DNA of 64,000 bases, from assembly GCF_030813715.1 (NCBI RefSeq), contig NZ_JAUSUZ010000001.1, forward strand, positions 124,001-188,000, read 5' to 3'. Shown here piece by piece: positions 24,668 to 33,523 of the stretch. The DNA is from Catenuloplanes indicus. Its GTDB lineage: Bacteria; Actinomycetota; Actinomycetes; Mycobacteriales; Micromonosporaceae. Each line of letters starts with the position of its first letter. Positions within the stretch are counted from its first letter, which is position 1. The notes under the pieces are model-generated. The model ran no database searches, was not told the DNA's origin, and saw only the letters and a list, made by a program, of their open reading frames with translations. A program made the translations under genes and the position numbers.

Positions 24668-26125
24668 TCAGCCGGTTCCTCGTGCGGCGAGGTCGATCGT
24701 GCCGGTACGCGGGCCGAAGACCATGGTGGTCCGGGTGCCGGGCCGGTACGGCGCCCAGCCGGGATCGAGGTCGCTGACGAACCGCACCCAGGCCGCGTGC
24801 ACCACGGCGGCCGCCTCCGGTGCCGTTCTCCCACCCATCAACAGCGCGCCGTCCGGTGTGTCCATCGTGTCGAACACGAACGGGATGTCCACGGCATGCG
24901 CCGCGCCCAGCAGTCCGCCCGCCGCCGCGGACCGGTGATCGAAGCGATACATCCAGGTGGGAGCGTCCGCGCCGCGGGCCTCCGCGAGCTGGACGGCCGG
25001 GCGTGTATACGCGTGTTCGGTCACGATCGCCGCGAGGACGTCGCCCGGTGAGACGCCCGGCTTCGCGCACGCGGCGGCGACCGTGGCCGCGTGCACGCCG
25101 AACCGGGCCGCGCCGGCGACTGCCGCGGCCTCGTCGAGATGCGTGATCGCGCCGGACGCGACCAGGGGCAGGCGGGCCTCCTCCGCTGTGGTGCCGGTCA
25201 GGAGCGCGACGCCCCGGCTCGCGCCGTCGGCGATCGCGTCCAGCGGATGGCGGGGCAGCACGGTGCCGTCCACGACCGGCGCGAACGGCAACCCGGTGAC
25301 CGCGACGTGGCCCCACTCGGCCGGTGACCCGATCGCGGCCGCCACCCGTTCCGTGGCCGCCAGTACCCGGCCGGGCGGAACGGCGGCGATCGCCGCCCGC
25401 TCCGGAGCCACACCGAGTTCGGCTGCCAGCAGCCCGGCCACTCGCAGCCCGGTCCGCGCGTCCAGCGTGTGCCAGGCCGCGCCGCTCTGGGTGATCGCGC
25501 CGCGGAACAGACCCTCGGCCGTGGGCATCGCCAGCAGCGCGGCGATGCTCATCGCGCCGGCCGACTGGCCCGCGACGGTGACCTTGGCGGGGTCGCCGCC
25601 GAACGAGGCGATGTTGTCGCGCACCCATTCCAGCGCGGCGATCTGGTCGAGCAGGCCCACGTTGCTGCCGTCGTCGCCGGTGTGCAGGAAGCCCTCGGCC
25701 TGCAACCGGTAGTTGATCGTCACGCACACCACGCCGTCCCGCGCGAAGGCGGAGCCGCGACACCCCACCACCGACCCGGAGCCGCTGGTGAAGCTGCCGC
25801 CGTGGATCCAGACGAGCACGGGGAGGCCGTCCGCGGCCGGGTCGGGCGTCCAGACATTGAGGTTCAGGCAGTCGTCGCCGGGCACGGCCGGATCGGCGAA
25901 GAACTGCCGCAACGACGGTGGGAAATCGCTCTTCGGCGCGGTCGGCCCGTAAGCGGTGGCGTCGCGGACACCGTCCCACGGCTCGGCCGGCCGGGGCGGG
26001 CGCATCCGGTGCCCGCCGAACGGCGGTGCCGCGTACGGGATGCCGAGGTAGGCCGGCGTGCCGTGGTCGATCCGGCCACGGACAACGCCGCCCTTGACTC
26101 GCACGTCCGGTATTTCGGTGCTCAC
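24668..26125 (-). CDS. Type B carboxylesterase
   Basis: A 485-residue alpha/beta hydrolase that cleaves carboxylic esters. The catalytic Ser is in VTVAGQSAGAMSIAALLAMP (GQSAG), the oxyanion hole is in PVLVWIHGGSFTSGSG, the acid is within the TGTTAEEARLPLV region, and the His is in LLGAAHAVDIPFVFDT. CLNLNVWTPD and GLLDQIAALEWVRDNIASFG are classical signatures of the pNB/type B esterase family. There is no signal peptide, so it is cytosolic. The GTG start lies 3 bases after the stop of the truncated epoxide hydrolase gene, so they were probably co-transcribed. Confidence 0.93.
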   Translation of the reverse strand: MSTEIPDVRVKGGVVRGRIDHGTPAYLGIPYAAPPFGGHRMRPPRPAEPWDGVRDATAYGPTAPKSDFPPSLRQFFADPAVPGDDCLNLNVWTPDPAADGLPVLVWIHGGSFTSGSGSVVGCRGSAFARDGVVCVTINYRLQAEGFLHTGDDGSNVGLLDQIAALEWVRDNIASFGGDPAKVTVAGQSAGAMSIAALLAMPTAEGLFRGAITQSGAAWHTLDARTGLRVAGLLAAELGVAPERAAIAAVPPGRVLAATERVAAAIGSPAEWGHVAVTGLPFAPVVDGTVLPRHPLDAIADGASRGVALLTGTTAEEARLPLVASGAITHLDEAAAVAGAARFGVHAATVAAACAKPGVSPGDVLAAIVTEHAYTRPAVQLAEARGADAPTWMYRFDHRSAAAGGLLGAAHAVDIPFVFDTMDTPDGALLMGGRTAPEAAAVVHAAWVRFVSDLDPGWAPYRPGTRTTMVFGPRTGTIDLAARGTG

Positions 26126-26128
26126 TGA

Positions 26129-26959
26129 TCAGCCTCGAAGGGTACGGAACGCGCCACGGACCTCGGAGACCAGGACGTCCGGGTGCTCCCAGCCCGGGTA
26201 GTGGCCACCAGGGTCCATCTCGTTCCAGGCGATGATGTTCTTGTGGCGGTGTTCGGCCCAGCGCTTGGCCGTGGGGAACGGTTCGGCGGGGAAGAGCGTG
26301 AACGCGGTCGGCACGGTCACCGTCTGGGCGTTCTGCTCCTCGGCGGTCTGCGGCGTCCACCGCATCGCGGACTCCCAGTACCACCGGGCCGCTGCCGCGC
26401 CGGTCGCGGTGAACCAGTACAGGGCGATGTTGTCGATCTGTCGTTGCTGGGCTACGCCGTTGTCCTCGGCGAACAGGTCTAGGTGTTCGCCGAGCCACGC
26501 GGCGAGCCCGGCCGGCGAGTCGAGCAGGGAGTAGCCGAGGGTCTGCGGGCGCAGGCCCTGAAGCATGACGTGCACCATGCCACCGCGGACGAACTCCTCG
26601 CGTTTGGCGATCATGGCCTGCTCGGCCCCGTCGGCGGTGGCGATGTCGCCGGGCAGCGGCGACGCGTGCGGCATCGTCAGGTGCAGGCCCACGACCCGCT
26701 CCGGTGCGAGCCGGGCCAGCTCCGCGCTGACCGACGCACCCCAGTCCCCACCGTGTGCGCCGAACCGCTGGTGACCGAGGCCGGTCATTAGCCCGGCCCA
26801 GGCCCGGGCGGTACGCGCGGGGTTCCAGCCCTGCTTCCGCGGCCGTTGACTGAAACCGGAGCCGGGCAGTGCCGGAATCACCACGTGGAACACGGTCCGC
26901 CGCAGATCCGCCAGATCGTCATCCGCGGCGTGGACCGGACAAGGCTCTATTGTGGACAA
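26129..26959 (-). pseudogene. Epoxide hydrolase, N-terminus missing
   Basis: The C-terminal two thirds of an EHN-type epoxide hydrolase: HVVIPALPGSGFSQRPRKQG, the nucleophile Asp in RFGAHGGDWGASVSAELARL, the lid region with YWFTATGAAAARWYWESAMR, and the catalytic His in MDPGGHYPGWEHPDVLVSEV. The family's N-terminal domain and the oxyanion HGWPGS loop (about 120 residues) are absent. Recognisable homology starts near 26885. A TTG at 26959 with GGGGAG upstream is the best in-frame start but gives a catalytically incomplete fold. Bases 26960-27071 show no gene. Confidence 0.65.
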
Positions 26960-27071
26960 CTCTGCTCCCCCTACCTGACCGCGGCACCAGCCGATCACCC
27001 GTCCATGTGTAGCGTCGCCGCCGACGTTCAGCCAGGGATCGCGAATCCCCCTCGGCGCGGACGCCGGGCGA

Positions 27072-27109
27072 CCCGGACCCGGCCGGCGGATGCGGCACCG
27101 GGGTCCGGG
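27072..27109. terminator. Terminator-like hairpin behind the half-transporter pair
   Basis: CCCGGACCC (27072-27080) and GGGTCCGGG (27101-27109) form a perfect 9-base stem with a 20-base loop, 15 bases downstream of the last stop of the Zur/half-transporter operon. Confidence 0.5.
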
Positions 27110-27123
27110 AGTCAGCGTCCGGG

Positions 27124-28836
27124 TCAGCCGACGAGCCGCCACCCTTCGGCGGCGGTCCGGTCGTGCCAGAACGATGCGTACGTGCCGCCCGCGCCGACCA
27201 GGTCGTCGTGCCGGCCGCGTTCGGTGATGACGCCGTCGCGGAGCACGAGGATCTGGTCGGCGGCCCGGACCGTCTCCAGCCGGTGCGCGATCACGAGCAG
27301 CGTCGTGCGCCGGGCCAGCGCGTGCACCGCGGTCTGCACCGCCGCCGCGGTCTCCGGGTCCAGGGCCGCGGTCGCCTCGTCCAGCACCACGATCGGCGCG
27401 TTCTTCAGCAGTGCGCGGGCGATCGACACCCGCTGCCGCTGCCCGCCGGACAGTGCCGTGCCGCCCTCACCGACCGGGTCGTCCAGCCGATCGAGCAGAT
27501 CGCCGAGGCCGGCGGCGGCCGCGGCGGCCCGGACCTCCTCGTCGGTGGCGTCGGCCCGGCCGAGCCGGATGTTGCCGGCCAGCGTGCCGTCGAACAGATA
27601 CACGTCCTGGAAGACGAACGCCACCCGGGACATCAGGTCCGCCGTGGCCATCTGACGCACGTCGACGCCACCGATGCGTATCGCGCCGGCGTCGACGTCC
27701 CAGAAGCGGGCCAGCAGCCGCGCCACGGTGGACTTGCCGGCGCCGGACGGTCCGACCAGTGCGGTCATCCCACGCTCCGGCAGCGTGAAGCTGACCCCGG
27801 CCAGCACCGGACGGCCGTCGTACCCGAAGTGGACGTCGTCGAGGACGACCTCGGCGGATCGTGGCGTTCGCGGCTGGTCCGGTGCCGGCAGGGTGGCGGC
27901 CGTGAGCACGTCGTCGAGCGTGCTGAGCCGGCCGTTGGCCAGGCGCAGTGCGGCACCGTACTCGGCGGCGGTACCCAGCGGTTCGGTCAGCCGCACGGTG
28001 AGCACCAGCACGGCCAGCAGCACCGGTACGTCCAGCGAGCCGCCCAGCACCAGGTTCGTGCCGGCCAGCAGGACGCCGCCGAGCAGCGCGCGGACCGCGA
28101 AGCCGAAGCCGGTCAGTGCGGGGATCACGTGGCGCAGCATCGCCCGGTCCGCGGCGGCCTGCGCGACGAGCGCGTCGTCGAGCAGCCGGTGCTCCCGGGC
28201 GGTGCGGCCGTACGCCCGCAGCACCGGCTGGGCCTGTGCGAACTCCACGAGGCGGGCCGCGACCTCGTCCGCACGGCGGTGCCGGTCCGCATCGGCACGT
28301 GCCACCGCTCGGTCGGCGGCCCGCAGGACCACGGCCAGCAGCGGGACCGTCACCGCGACCGCGGCGCCCAGTCGCGGCTCCACCACCAGCAGCGTCACCG
28401 CGACGACGGCCGGGGTGATCGCGGCGGTGACGACCGGTCGCAGCAGGTGGGCGGGCACGTTCATCAGCTGCGGCACGCTCTGCCCGGCGAGCCGGCTCAG
28501 CTGTCCGGTGCGGGCGGGGGAGAACCAGCCCAGCGGCAACTCGATGATCTTCTCACCGAGCCGGTGGTGCAGCGCCCGGGCCACGTCGCTGCCGAGCCGG
28601 AACGCACGGGTCTGCGCCGACCAGGTGAGTGCGCCGTACCCGGCGACCGCGGCGGCGAACGCGGCGAGCCAGGGCAGCGCGCCGGCCGGGCGCGAGCCGA
28701 GCACGGCGTACAGCAGTGGGACCAGCAGCGCGTACGCGAGCCCTTGCGCGGCCGCGGCGGCGGCGGTGAGCACCAGCAGACGGCGCAGTGGTGCGGCGTG
28801 GGCCGGGCCGAGCGCGGTGGCCAGGGCGCGGATCAT
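27124..28836 (-). CDS. Metallophore half ABC transporter, subunit 2 (YbtQ/IrtB-like)
   Basis: A 570-residue half transporter with an N-terminal six-helix domain (~1-310) and a C-terminal ATPase. Walker A is LVGPSGAGKSTVARLLARFW, the Q-loop VAFVFQDVYLFDGTLAGNIR, the signature TALSGGQRQRVSIARALLKN, Walker B IVVLDEATAALDPETAAAVQ, and the H-loop LLVIAHRLETVRAADQ. It is coupled to its partner by an ATGA overlap (28836-28833), and both are exactly 570 residues, so a heterodimer is expected. Similar pairs flank yersiniabactin and coelibactin genes, and the fold serves siderophore import (YbtPQ, IrtAB) as well as export, so direction is open. Confidence 0.9.
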   Translation of the reverse strand: MIRALATALGPAHAAPLRRLLVLTAAAAAAQGLAYALLVPLLYAVLGSRPAGALPWLAAFAAAVAGYGALTWSAQTRAFRLGSDVARALHHRLGEKIIELPLGWFSPARTGQLSRLAGQSVPQLMNVPAHLLRPVVTAAITPAVVAVTLLVVEPRLGAAVAVTVPLLAVVLRAADRAVARADADRHRRADEVAARLVEFAQAQPVLRAYGRTAREHRLLDDALVAQAAADRAMLRHVIPALTGFGFAVRALLGGVLLAGTNLVLGGSLDVPVLLAVLVLTVRLTEPLGTAAEYGAALRLANGRLSTLDDVLTAATLPAPDQPRTPRSAEVVLDDVHFGYDGRPVLAGVSFTLPERGMTALVGPSGAGKSTVARLLARFWDVDAGAIRIGGVDVRQMATADLMSRVAFVFQDVYLFDGTLAGNIRLGRADATDEEVRAAAAAAGLGDLLDRLDDPVGEGGTALSGGQRQRVSIARALLKNAPIVVLDEATAALDPETAAAVQTAVHALARRTTLLVIAHRLETVRAADQILVLRDGVITERGRHDDLVGAGGTYASFWHDRTAAEGWRLVG

Positions 28837-30545
28837 GCGGTCTCCTCCAGTGCGGGCGTGAGCTGCTGGGCCCGCCACATGCGGGCGTACCGGCCGCCGG
28901 CGGCGAGCAGGCCGGCGTGCCGGCCCTGTTCGGTGATCCGGCCGGCGTCGAGCACCACGATCCGGTCGGCGTGGCGGATGCCGGCCAGCCGGTGCGCGAT
29001 GACGAGCATGGTGCGGCCCGCGGTGAGCGCGGACAGCGCACGCTGGATCTCGGCCTCGGCGTGCGGGTCGGCGTACGCGGTGGCCTCGTCCAGGATCAGC
29101 ACCGGGGGATCGGCCAGCAGTGCCCGGGCGATCGACAGGCGCTGGGCCTCACCGCCGGAGAGCACCAGCTCGGTGCCGACGATCGCCCGATAGCCGCCGG
29201 GGGCGGCGGCGATCCGGTCGTGGATCCGCGCGGTGCGGGCCGCGGCCTCGATCTGCGCGGCGGTGGCGCCCGGCCGGGCCAGCGCGATGTTCTCCGCCAC
29301 CGAAGCCCGCAGCAGCACCACGTCCTGCAGCACGAACCCGACCGTGTGGTGCAGCACCGCCGGGTCGAGGTCGCGCACGTCCACCCCGCCGACGGTGATC
29401 CTCCCGGTGGTCACCTCGTGCAGGCCGGCGATCAGCCGGGCGACCGTGGACTTCCCGGCCCCGGACGGGCCGACCAGCGCGGTGACCGTGCCGGGCGGCA
29501 GTTCCAGATCAAGACCGGACAGCACCGGTACGCCGTCGGCGTAGCCGAACCCGACGTCGTGCAGCCGGATCGTGGTCCCGTCCGGTTCGGCCGTGCCGGG
29601 CGTGCGCACCGGTGTGCGCAGCACGTCCGCGACGGCGCCGGCGGCGCTCAGCCCGGTGCGCAGTGCCTGGGTCTGCCGGCCGATCGTGGCGACCGGTGCG
29701 GCCACCGCGGGTGCGAGCAGCACGAACGCGACCACCGCGCCGGGCGTGACCACACCGGCCGCGACGGCCGGTACCGCGGCGGCGAGCACGGTCAGCAGCA
29801 CGGCCGGTGCCGTGACCACCAGCTGGGAGGCCGTGGTGACCGCGGTGGTGCCGGCCGCCCAGGTGGTGAAGAAGTCGCTGAACGCGTCCGCCGCCCGCCG
29901 GTACCGGTGGTGGGCCTCGCCGGCCCGGCCGAACGTCTTCAGCACGGCGATGCCGTCGACGAACTCGACCGCGGCGTTGTTGATCTCCGTCGCGGCGCGG
30001 CCGTACGCGGCCATCTGCGGGCCCGCGTTCGCCATCGCGCGCCGGAACAGCAGCGCACCGGCGACCGCCGGGAGCACGCAGAGCGCGGCCAGCACCGGGT
30101 CGACCGTGGCCAAGTGGACCAGTGCGGCCAGCGGCGTGACGACCACCGCGGTCACGTCGAGCACGGTGTGTGCGACCAGGTGGTGCAGGGCCGCGACGTC
30201 GTCGTGCACGGTCTTCTTCACCGCGCCGGAACCACGCCCGGCGTACCAGGACAGCGGCACGCGGCTGAGCCGGCTGGCCAGTTGCCGCCGCAGGCGCAGC
30301 TGCAGGCCGGTGTCCGCCAGGTGGGTGAGCGCGCCGGCGGCCGCGGCGCACAGCACGCTCAGTAGCGCCGCGCCCGCCCCGGCCAGCGCGATCGTGCAGA
30401 CCGCGCCGGCGCCGGCCAGCAACCGGTCGCCGATCATCGCCATGGCGACGAGGACGCCGGTGGCCGAGACGCTGGACAGCGCCTGCAGTGCCACCGCGAG
30501 GATCAGCCGGCCGCGGACCGGCCGCAGCAGTGCGCGCGCGCTCAC
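28833..30545 (-). CDS. Metallophore half ABC transporter, subunit 1 (YbtP/IrtA-like)
   Basis: A 570-residue partner of the next gene, with membrane helices in residues ~10-300 (RGRLILAVALQALSSVSATG, VLAALCVLPAVAGALLFRRA) and then the ATPase: LVGPSGAGKSTVARLIAGLH, VGFVLQDVVLLRASVAENIA, the signature ELVLSGGEAQRLSIARALLA, and VLILDEATAYADPHAEAEIQ. The signature has GGEAQR instead of GGQQQR, as in several siderophore transporters. The GTG start overlaps the zur stop as GTGA, so the zur and transporter genes form one operon and are likely zinc-controlled. Confidence 0.9.
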   Translation of the reverse strand: MSARALLRPVRGRLILAVALQALSSVSATGVLVAMAMIGDRLLAGAGAVCTIALAGAGAALLSVLCAAAAGALTHLADTGLQLRLRRQLASRLSRVPLSWYAGRGSGAVKKTVHDDVAALHHLVAHTVLDVTAVVVTPLAALVHLATVDPVLAALCVLPAVAGALLFRRAMANAGPQMAAYGRAATEINNAAVEFVDGIAVLKTFGRAGEAHHRYRRAADAFSDFFTTWAAGTTAVTTASQLVVTAPAVLLTVLAAAVPAVAAGVVTPGAVVAFVLLAPAVAAPVATIGRQTQALRTGLSAAGAVADVLRTPVRTPGTAEPDGTTIRLHDVGFGYADGVPVLSGLDLELPPGTVTALVGPSGAGKSTVARLIAGLHEVTTGRITVGGVDVRDLDPAVLHHTVGFVLQDVVLLRASVAENIALARPGATAAQIEAAARTARIHDRIAAAPGGYRAIVGTELVLSGGEAQRLSIARALLADPPVLILDEATAYADPHAEAEIQRALSALTAGRTMLVIAHRLAGIRHADRIVVLDAGRITEQGRHAGLLAAGGRYARMWRAQQLTPALEETA

Positions 30546-30949
30546 CGGGCCGCCGCGCAGTCCGGGCAGGTGCCGAGGAGCTCGACGCTGTGGTTGACCT
30601 GAGCGAAGCCGTGCTGCCGCGCGATCGCGGTGGTCCACTGCTCGATGGCGGGGCCCTCGACCTCCACGACGCGGGCGCAGTCGCGGCACATCAGGTGGTG
30701 ATGGTGGCGCGGGCTGCAGTACCGGTAGACCTGTTCGCCGGTGGCGGTGCGGGTGGCGTCGACCGCGCCCTCCTCGGCGAGCGCCTGCATGGCGCGATAC
30801 ACCGTGGTGAGACCGATGGGGACGTCACGTCTGCGCAGCTCGGCGTGGATGCGCTGGGCGCCGAGGAACTCGCTGCTGTCCCGTAGCACCGCGCCTATCT
30901 CGGCCCGGTGCCGGATCTGCCGCCGTGACCGGGCGCCGTCGGTCGTCAT
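30542..30949 (-). CDS. zur: Zur, zinc-responsive Fur-family repressor
   Basis: A 135-residue Fur-fold repressor: a winged helix with LGAQRIHAELRRRDVPIGLT and TVYRAMQALAEEGAVDATRT, then the metal-binding dimer domain YCSPRHHHHLMCRDCARVVE (CxxC) and the terminal GTCPDC pair. The ordering HHHHLxCRxC..VEVEGP and the TVYR helix match actinobacterial Zur more closely than Fur. It should repress zinc uptake genes when zinc is sufficient. It is the first gene of an operon with both half transporters. A Zur-box-like dyad lies 60 bases upstream, suggesting autoregulation together with the divergent methyltransferase. Confidence 0.87.
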   Translation of the reverse strand: MTTDGARSRRQIRHRAEIGAVLRDSSEFLGAQRIHAELRRRDVPIGLTTVYRAMQALAEEGAVDATRTATGEQVYRYCSPRHHHHLMCRDCARVVEVEGPAIEQWTTAIARQHGFAQVNHSVELLGTCPDCAAAR

Positions 30950-31009
30950 CTGCTTTCTCCGCTTCCGAGGGGGGTGTCGTCGTTGCGAACGGAGACAGAC
31001 TATAGGAGA

Positions 31010-31024
31010 TGAAACCCATTTCCA
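31010..31024. promoter_or_regulatory. Zur box between zur and a methyltransferase
   Basis: TGAAACCCATTTCCA fits the 15-base Zur core TGAAAATGATTTTCA at the outer arms (TGAAA..TTTCxA). It lies in the 134-base divergent region, 61 bases from zur and 60 bases from the plus-strand methyltransferase. It is the weakest of the three boxes in the locus. Confidence 0.6.
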
Positions 31025-31083
31025 TTAGTGTGTACGGGTCGGCGGGCAGCCCGTCGCGATGCGGAGACAGGAGCTGATCGCAG

Positions 31084-31821
31084 GTGTCCATGACGGACGA
31101 CTACCGCGAGTCCGCGGAGTTCCTGGACCTGATGAGCCAGCAGATGTGGCAGGCGCTGCGCGCGCCGGTGACCGCGGCGATGCGTGACGCCGACCCGGCC
31201 GCGGGCCCGATCGTCGACCTGGGCGCGGGCAGCGGTCTCGGCGTCCTGGCCGTCGCCGCTGCCGTACCCGGGGCGGAGATCATCGCGGTGGAGCCGTCAT
31301 CCGGTCAGCGCGCCGCGCTGCTGGCGCGCGTGGCGGCGGACGCGGACCTGCGGGACCGGGTCACCGTGCTCGCCGCGACCGCGCAGGACGCCGCGCTGCC
31401 GTCCCGTGCCGCCGCCGTTCTCGCGCTCAACATGGCCGGCCATCTGGCGCCCGCCGAGCGGCACGCGCTCTGGGCCGCGACGGCCCGCACGCTGCCGCCC
31501 GGCGCTCCGCTGCTGACCAACGCGCAGCCGCCGGAGACGGCCACGGCGGTGCCGGAGACCGTCTTCGCCGAGATCCCGGTCGGGCGCCACCGGTACGAGG
31601 GTGCGGGGCGCGCGGAGCCGTCCGGCCCGGACCGGCTGGTGTGGCACATGCGGTACCGCGTCCGGGACGCGGACGGCGCGCTGCTGCGCGAGGTCGCCAC
31701 GTCGTACCCCTGGCATGTGGTCTCCGCGGCCGCCCTGGCGGGGGAACTGCGCGCGGCCGGCTTCACCGCCGAGGCGGACACCGGCGGGCTGATCCACGCC
31801 GTCCGGACGCCGGCGGGCTGA
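31084..31821 (+). CDS. SAM-dependent methyltransferase, metallophore locus paralogue A
   Basis: A 245-residue class I methyltransferase. Motif I is PIVDLGAGSGLGVLAVAAAV, motif post-I AEIIAVEPSSGQRAALLARV, and a methyltransferase-type ADLRDRVTVLAATAQDA strand follows. It shares its N-terminal pattern (EFLDLMSQQMWQALRAPVTA) with the gene at 51105, and both have a DLGAGSG/DIGAGSG motif. The start is GTG 31084; ATG 31090 in the same frame is equally possible. The Zur-like box upstream ties it to the metallophore. A bidirectional hairpin follows. The methylated position cannot be told. Confidence 0.87.
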   Translation: MSMTDDYRESAEFLDLMSQQMWQALRAPVTAAMRDADPAAGPIVDLGAGSGLGVLAVAAAVPGAEIIAVEPSSGQRAALLARVAADADLRDRVTVLAATAQDAALPSRAAAVLALNMAGHLAPAERHALWAATARTLPPGAPLLTNAQPPETATAVPETVFAEIPVGRHRYEGAGRAEPSGPDRLVWHMRYRVRDADGALLREVATSYPWHVVSAAALAGELRAAGFTAEADTGGLIHAVRTPAG

Positions 31822-31910
31822 CCCGCGACCTGCCCGGCGGAGGCGGGACGTGCTCGGCGCTCGCCGTCCATGTCCGTATGCGCATACCGCACGTGTCCGG
31901 CGCTGCTGCC

Positions 31911-31941
31911 GCGGGTCCCCACGACCGGCGTGGGGACCCGC
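31911..31941. terminator. Bidirectional terminator between convergent methyltransferases
   Basis: GCGGGTCCCCAC (31911-31922) and GTGGGGACCCGC (31930-31941) form a perfect 12-base stem with a 7-base loop, between the stop codons of two convergent genes. Confidence 0.75.
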
Positions 31942-31946
31942 GCACG

Positions 31947-32678
31947 TCAGCGCACCAGCACGCCGATCTCCGGCGAGCCCGGCACGCCGGAGCCGCCGAG
32001 GTGCCGGGCGGTCATCCCGGACTCCGCGGCCAGGTCCTCCAGGCTGAGCGTCGTCCAGTCGTAGGCGTCCTCCACGGTGCGGACCACCTCATGGCCGGAG
32101 AACACCTTCCACGTGGTCCGCCACCGCATCAGCCTCGGCCCGGCGACCTCGGCCGACGTCCACCACTCGTACGTCTGCGCCCCGATCGTCTCGCGCAGCA
32201 TGCGGATCGGCTCGATCCGCCGGGCCCGGTGCCCGCCCATCAGCTCCACCACCACCGGCGCACCGGCCGGCAGCCGCGGGCGCAGCAGGTCCCACAGCCG
32301 GGCCCGGTCACCGTCGCCGAGATGGCCGAGCACGCCGAACGCGACCACCGCGCTGATCCGGTCCGGCAGCACCAGATCCGGGGCCGCCCCGGCCACCACC
32401 GTGACCCGGCGGCGCAGGTCCGGCTCGCCGAGCACCCGGCTGGTCAGCACCGCGCGCATCGGGGTGGCCGGTTCCACCGCGACGATCTCGGCGGCCGGCA
32501 GCCGGCCGGCGATCAGCCGGGTCAGCTGCCCGGTGCCCGCGCCGATCTCCACCACCGGCCCGAGCGCGGGATCGACGCCGCGCAGCGCCGTGGTCAGTGG
32601 CCCGGCGCTGGTGCGCACGTGCCGGTCCGCGACCATCTCGTAGAACTCGCCGGACGTGCTGTAGAAGTCGGTAGCCAT
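31947..32678 (-). CDS. SAM-dependent methyltransferase, metallophore locus paralogue B
   Basis: A 243-residue class I methyltransferase: SGEFYEMVADRHVRTSAGPL, motif I GPVVEIGAGTGQLTRLIAGR, post-I AEIVAVEPATPMRAVLTSRV, and then QTYEWWTSAEVAGPRLMRWR. The YEWW and TTWKV segments are shared with the C-terminal methyltransferase domain of the reductase fusion at 34710, so these two are sister domains. ATG 32678 follows GGAG by 9 bases. It lies 11 bases after the thioesterase gene, in one operon. Confidence 0.87.
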   Translation of the reverse strand: MATDFYSTSGEFYEMVADRHVRTSAGPLTTALRGVDPALGPVVEIGAGTGQLTRLIAGRLPAAEIVAVEPATPMRAVLTSRVLGEPDLRRRVTVVAGAAPDLVLPDRISAVVAFGVLGHLGDGDRARLWDLLRPRLPAGAPVVVELMGGHRARRIEPIRMLRETIGAQTYEWWTSAEVAGPRLMRWRTTWKVFSGHEVVRTVEDAYDWTTLSLEDLAAESGMTARHLGGSGVPGSPEIGVLVR

Positions 32679-32689
32679 CGGAAGGTCTC

Positions 32690-33409
32690 CTACGGGGTGC
32701 TGGGCCACGCGGTCGCGGCGGCCGTCGGCAGGGCGAGCGCGGACATCAGCGCGGCCACCACCGCGCGGCGCTGCGGGAACAGGAAGAAGTGGTTGCCGGG
32801 GAACACCGTCACCTCGGCGGGCGTGCGGGCCACCGCGGACCAGCCGGCCGCGTCCGCCGCGTCGCACTCCGGGTCGGCGTCGCCGGTGAACACCGACACC
32901 GGGCAGTCCAGCGGCGGCGCGGGCCGGGCGGTGTAGGTCTCGGCGAGCCGGTAGTCGTTGCGCACGACGTCCAGCACGGCCCGGCGCAGGTACGGGTCGG
33001 CCAGCACCTCCGGCGGGGTGCCGCCCAGCCGGTGCAGTTCGGCGACCAGCGCCTCGTCGTCGCCGTGGTGCACGGTCCCGGGCCGGTGCGCGGTCGGCGC
33101 CTGGCGCGCGCAGGCGACCAGGCGGTCCGGCCCGGGAAGCCCTCGGCGACGCAGTTCCTGTGCTGTCTCGTACGCGACCGCGGCGCCCATGCTGTGCCCG
33201 AGGAGCACGAACGGGCCCGCGGTCAGTGGCAGCTCGGACATGAGCGTGTCGACAAGCCGCGGCATGTCGTCGATCAGCGGCTCGGAGAATCGGTTCTCCC
33301 GGCCCGGATACTGCACCGGGACAAGCGTGGCCTGCGCCGGGAAAAGCCCTCGCCACGACCGAAACGCGCTGGCGCTACCGCCGGCGTGCGGAAAGCAAAA
33401 AATGCGCAC
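32690..33409 (-). CDS. Type II thioesterase of the NRPS locus
   Basis: A 239-residue external editing thioesterase that releases stalled or wrongly loaded thioesters from carrier proteins. The N-terminal FCFPHAGGSASAFRSWRG, the nucleophile in FVLLGHSMGAAVAYETAQEL (GHSMG), Asp in VFTGDADPECDA and His in VFPGNHFFLFPQRRAV form the usual triad. The length is normal. It is divergent from the P450 gene; a 114-base AT-richer region holds both promoters. Confidence 0.93.
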   Translation of the reverse strand: MRIFCFPHAGGSASAFRSWRGLFPAQATLVPVQYPGRENRFSEPLIDDMPRLVDTLMSELPLTAGPFVLLGHSMGAAVAYETAQELRRRGLPGPDRLVACARQAPTAHRPGTVHHGDDEALVAELHRLGGTPPEVLADPYLRRAVLDVVRNDYRLAETYTARPAPPLDCPVSVFTGDADPECDAADAAGWSAVARTPAEVTVFPGNHFFLFPQRRAVVAALMSALALPTAAATAWPSTP

Positions 33410-33523
33410 GATATCTGTCGTCTCCTTTTTGCGGGCAGCATTGAATTGCGCTCATGGGCGCTTTTCGAGGTGTGCGTTATTTGTTTATCAGGTGTAGATT
33501 GGGGCCTCCAGAAAGGAAACAGA
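33410..33523. promoter_or_regulatory. Divergent promoter region, thioesterase / P450
   Basis: This is one of the least GC-rich stretches of the window (for example TTATTTGTTTATCAGG) between two divergent starts. GAAAGGAAAC is the P450 ribosome site. No 15-base Zur box comparable with the other two strong ones was found here, so these two operons may be read from an unregulated promoter or a diverged box. Confidence 0.5.
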
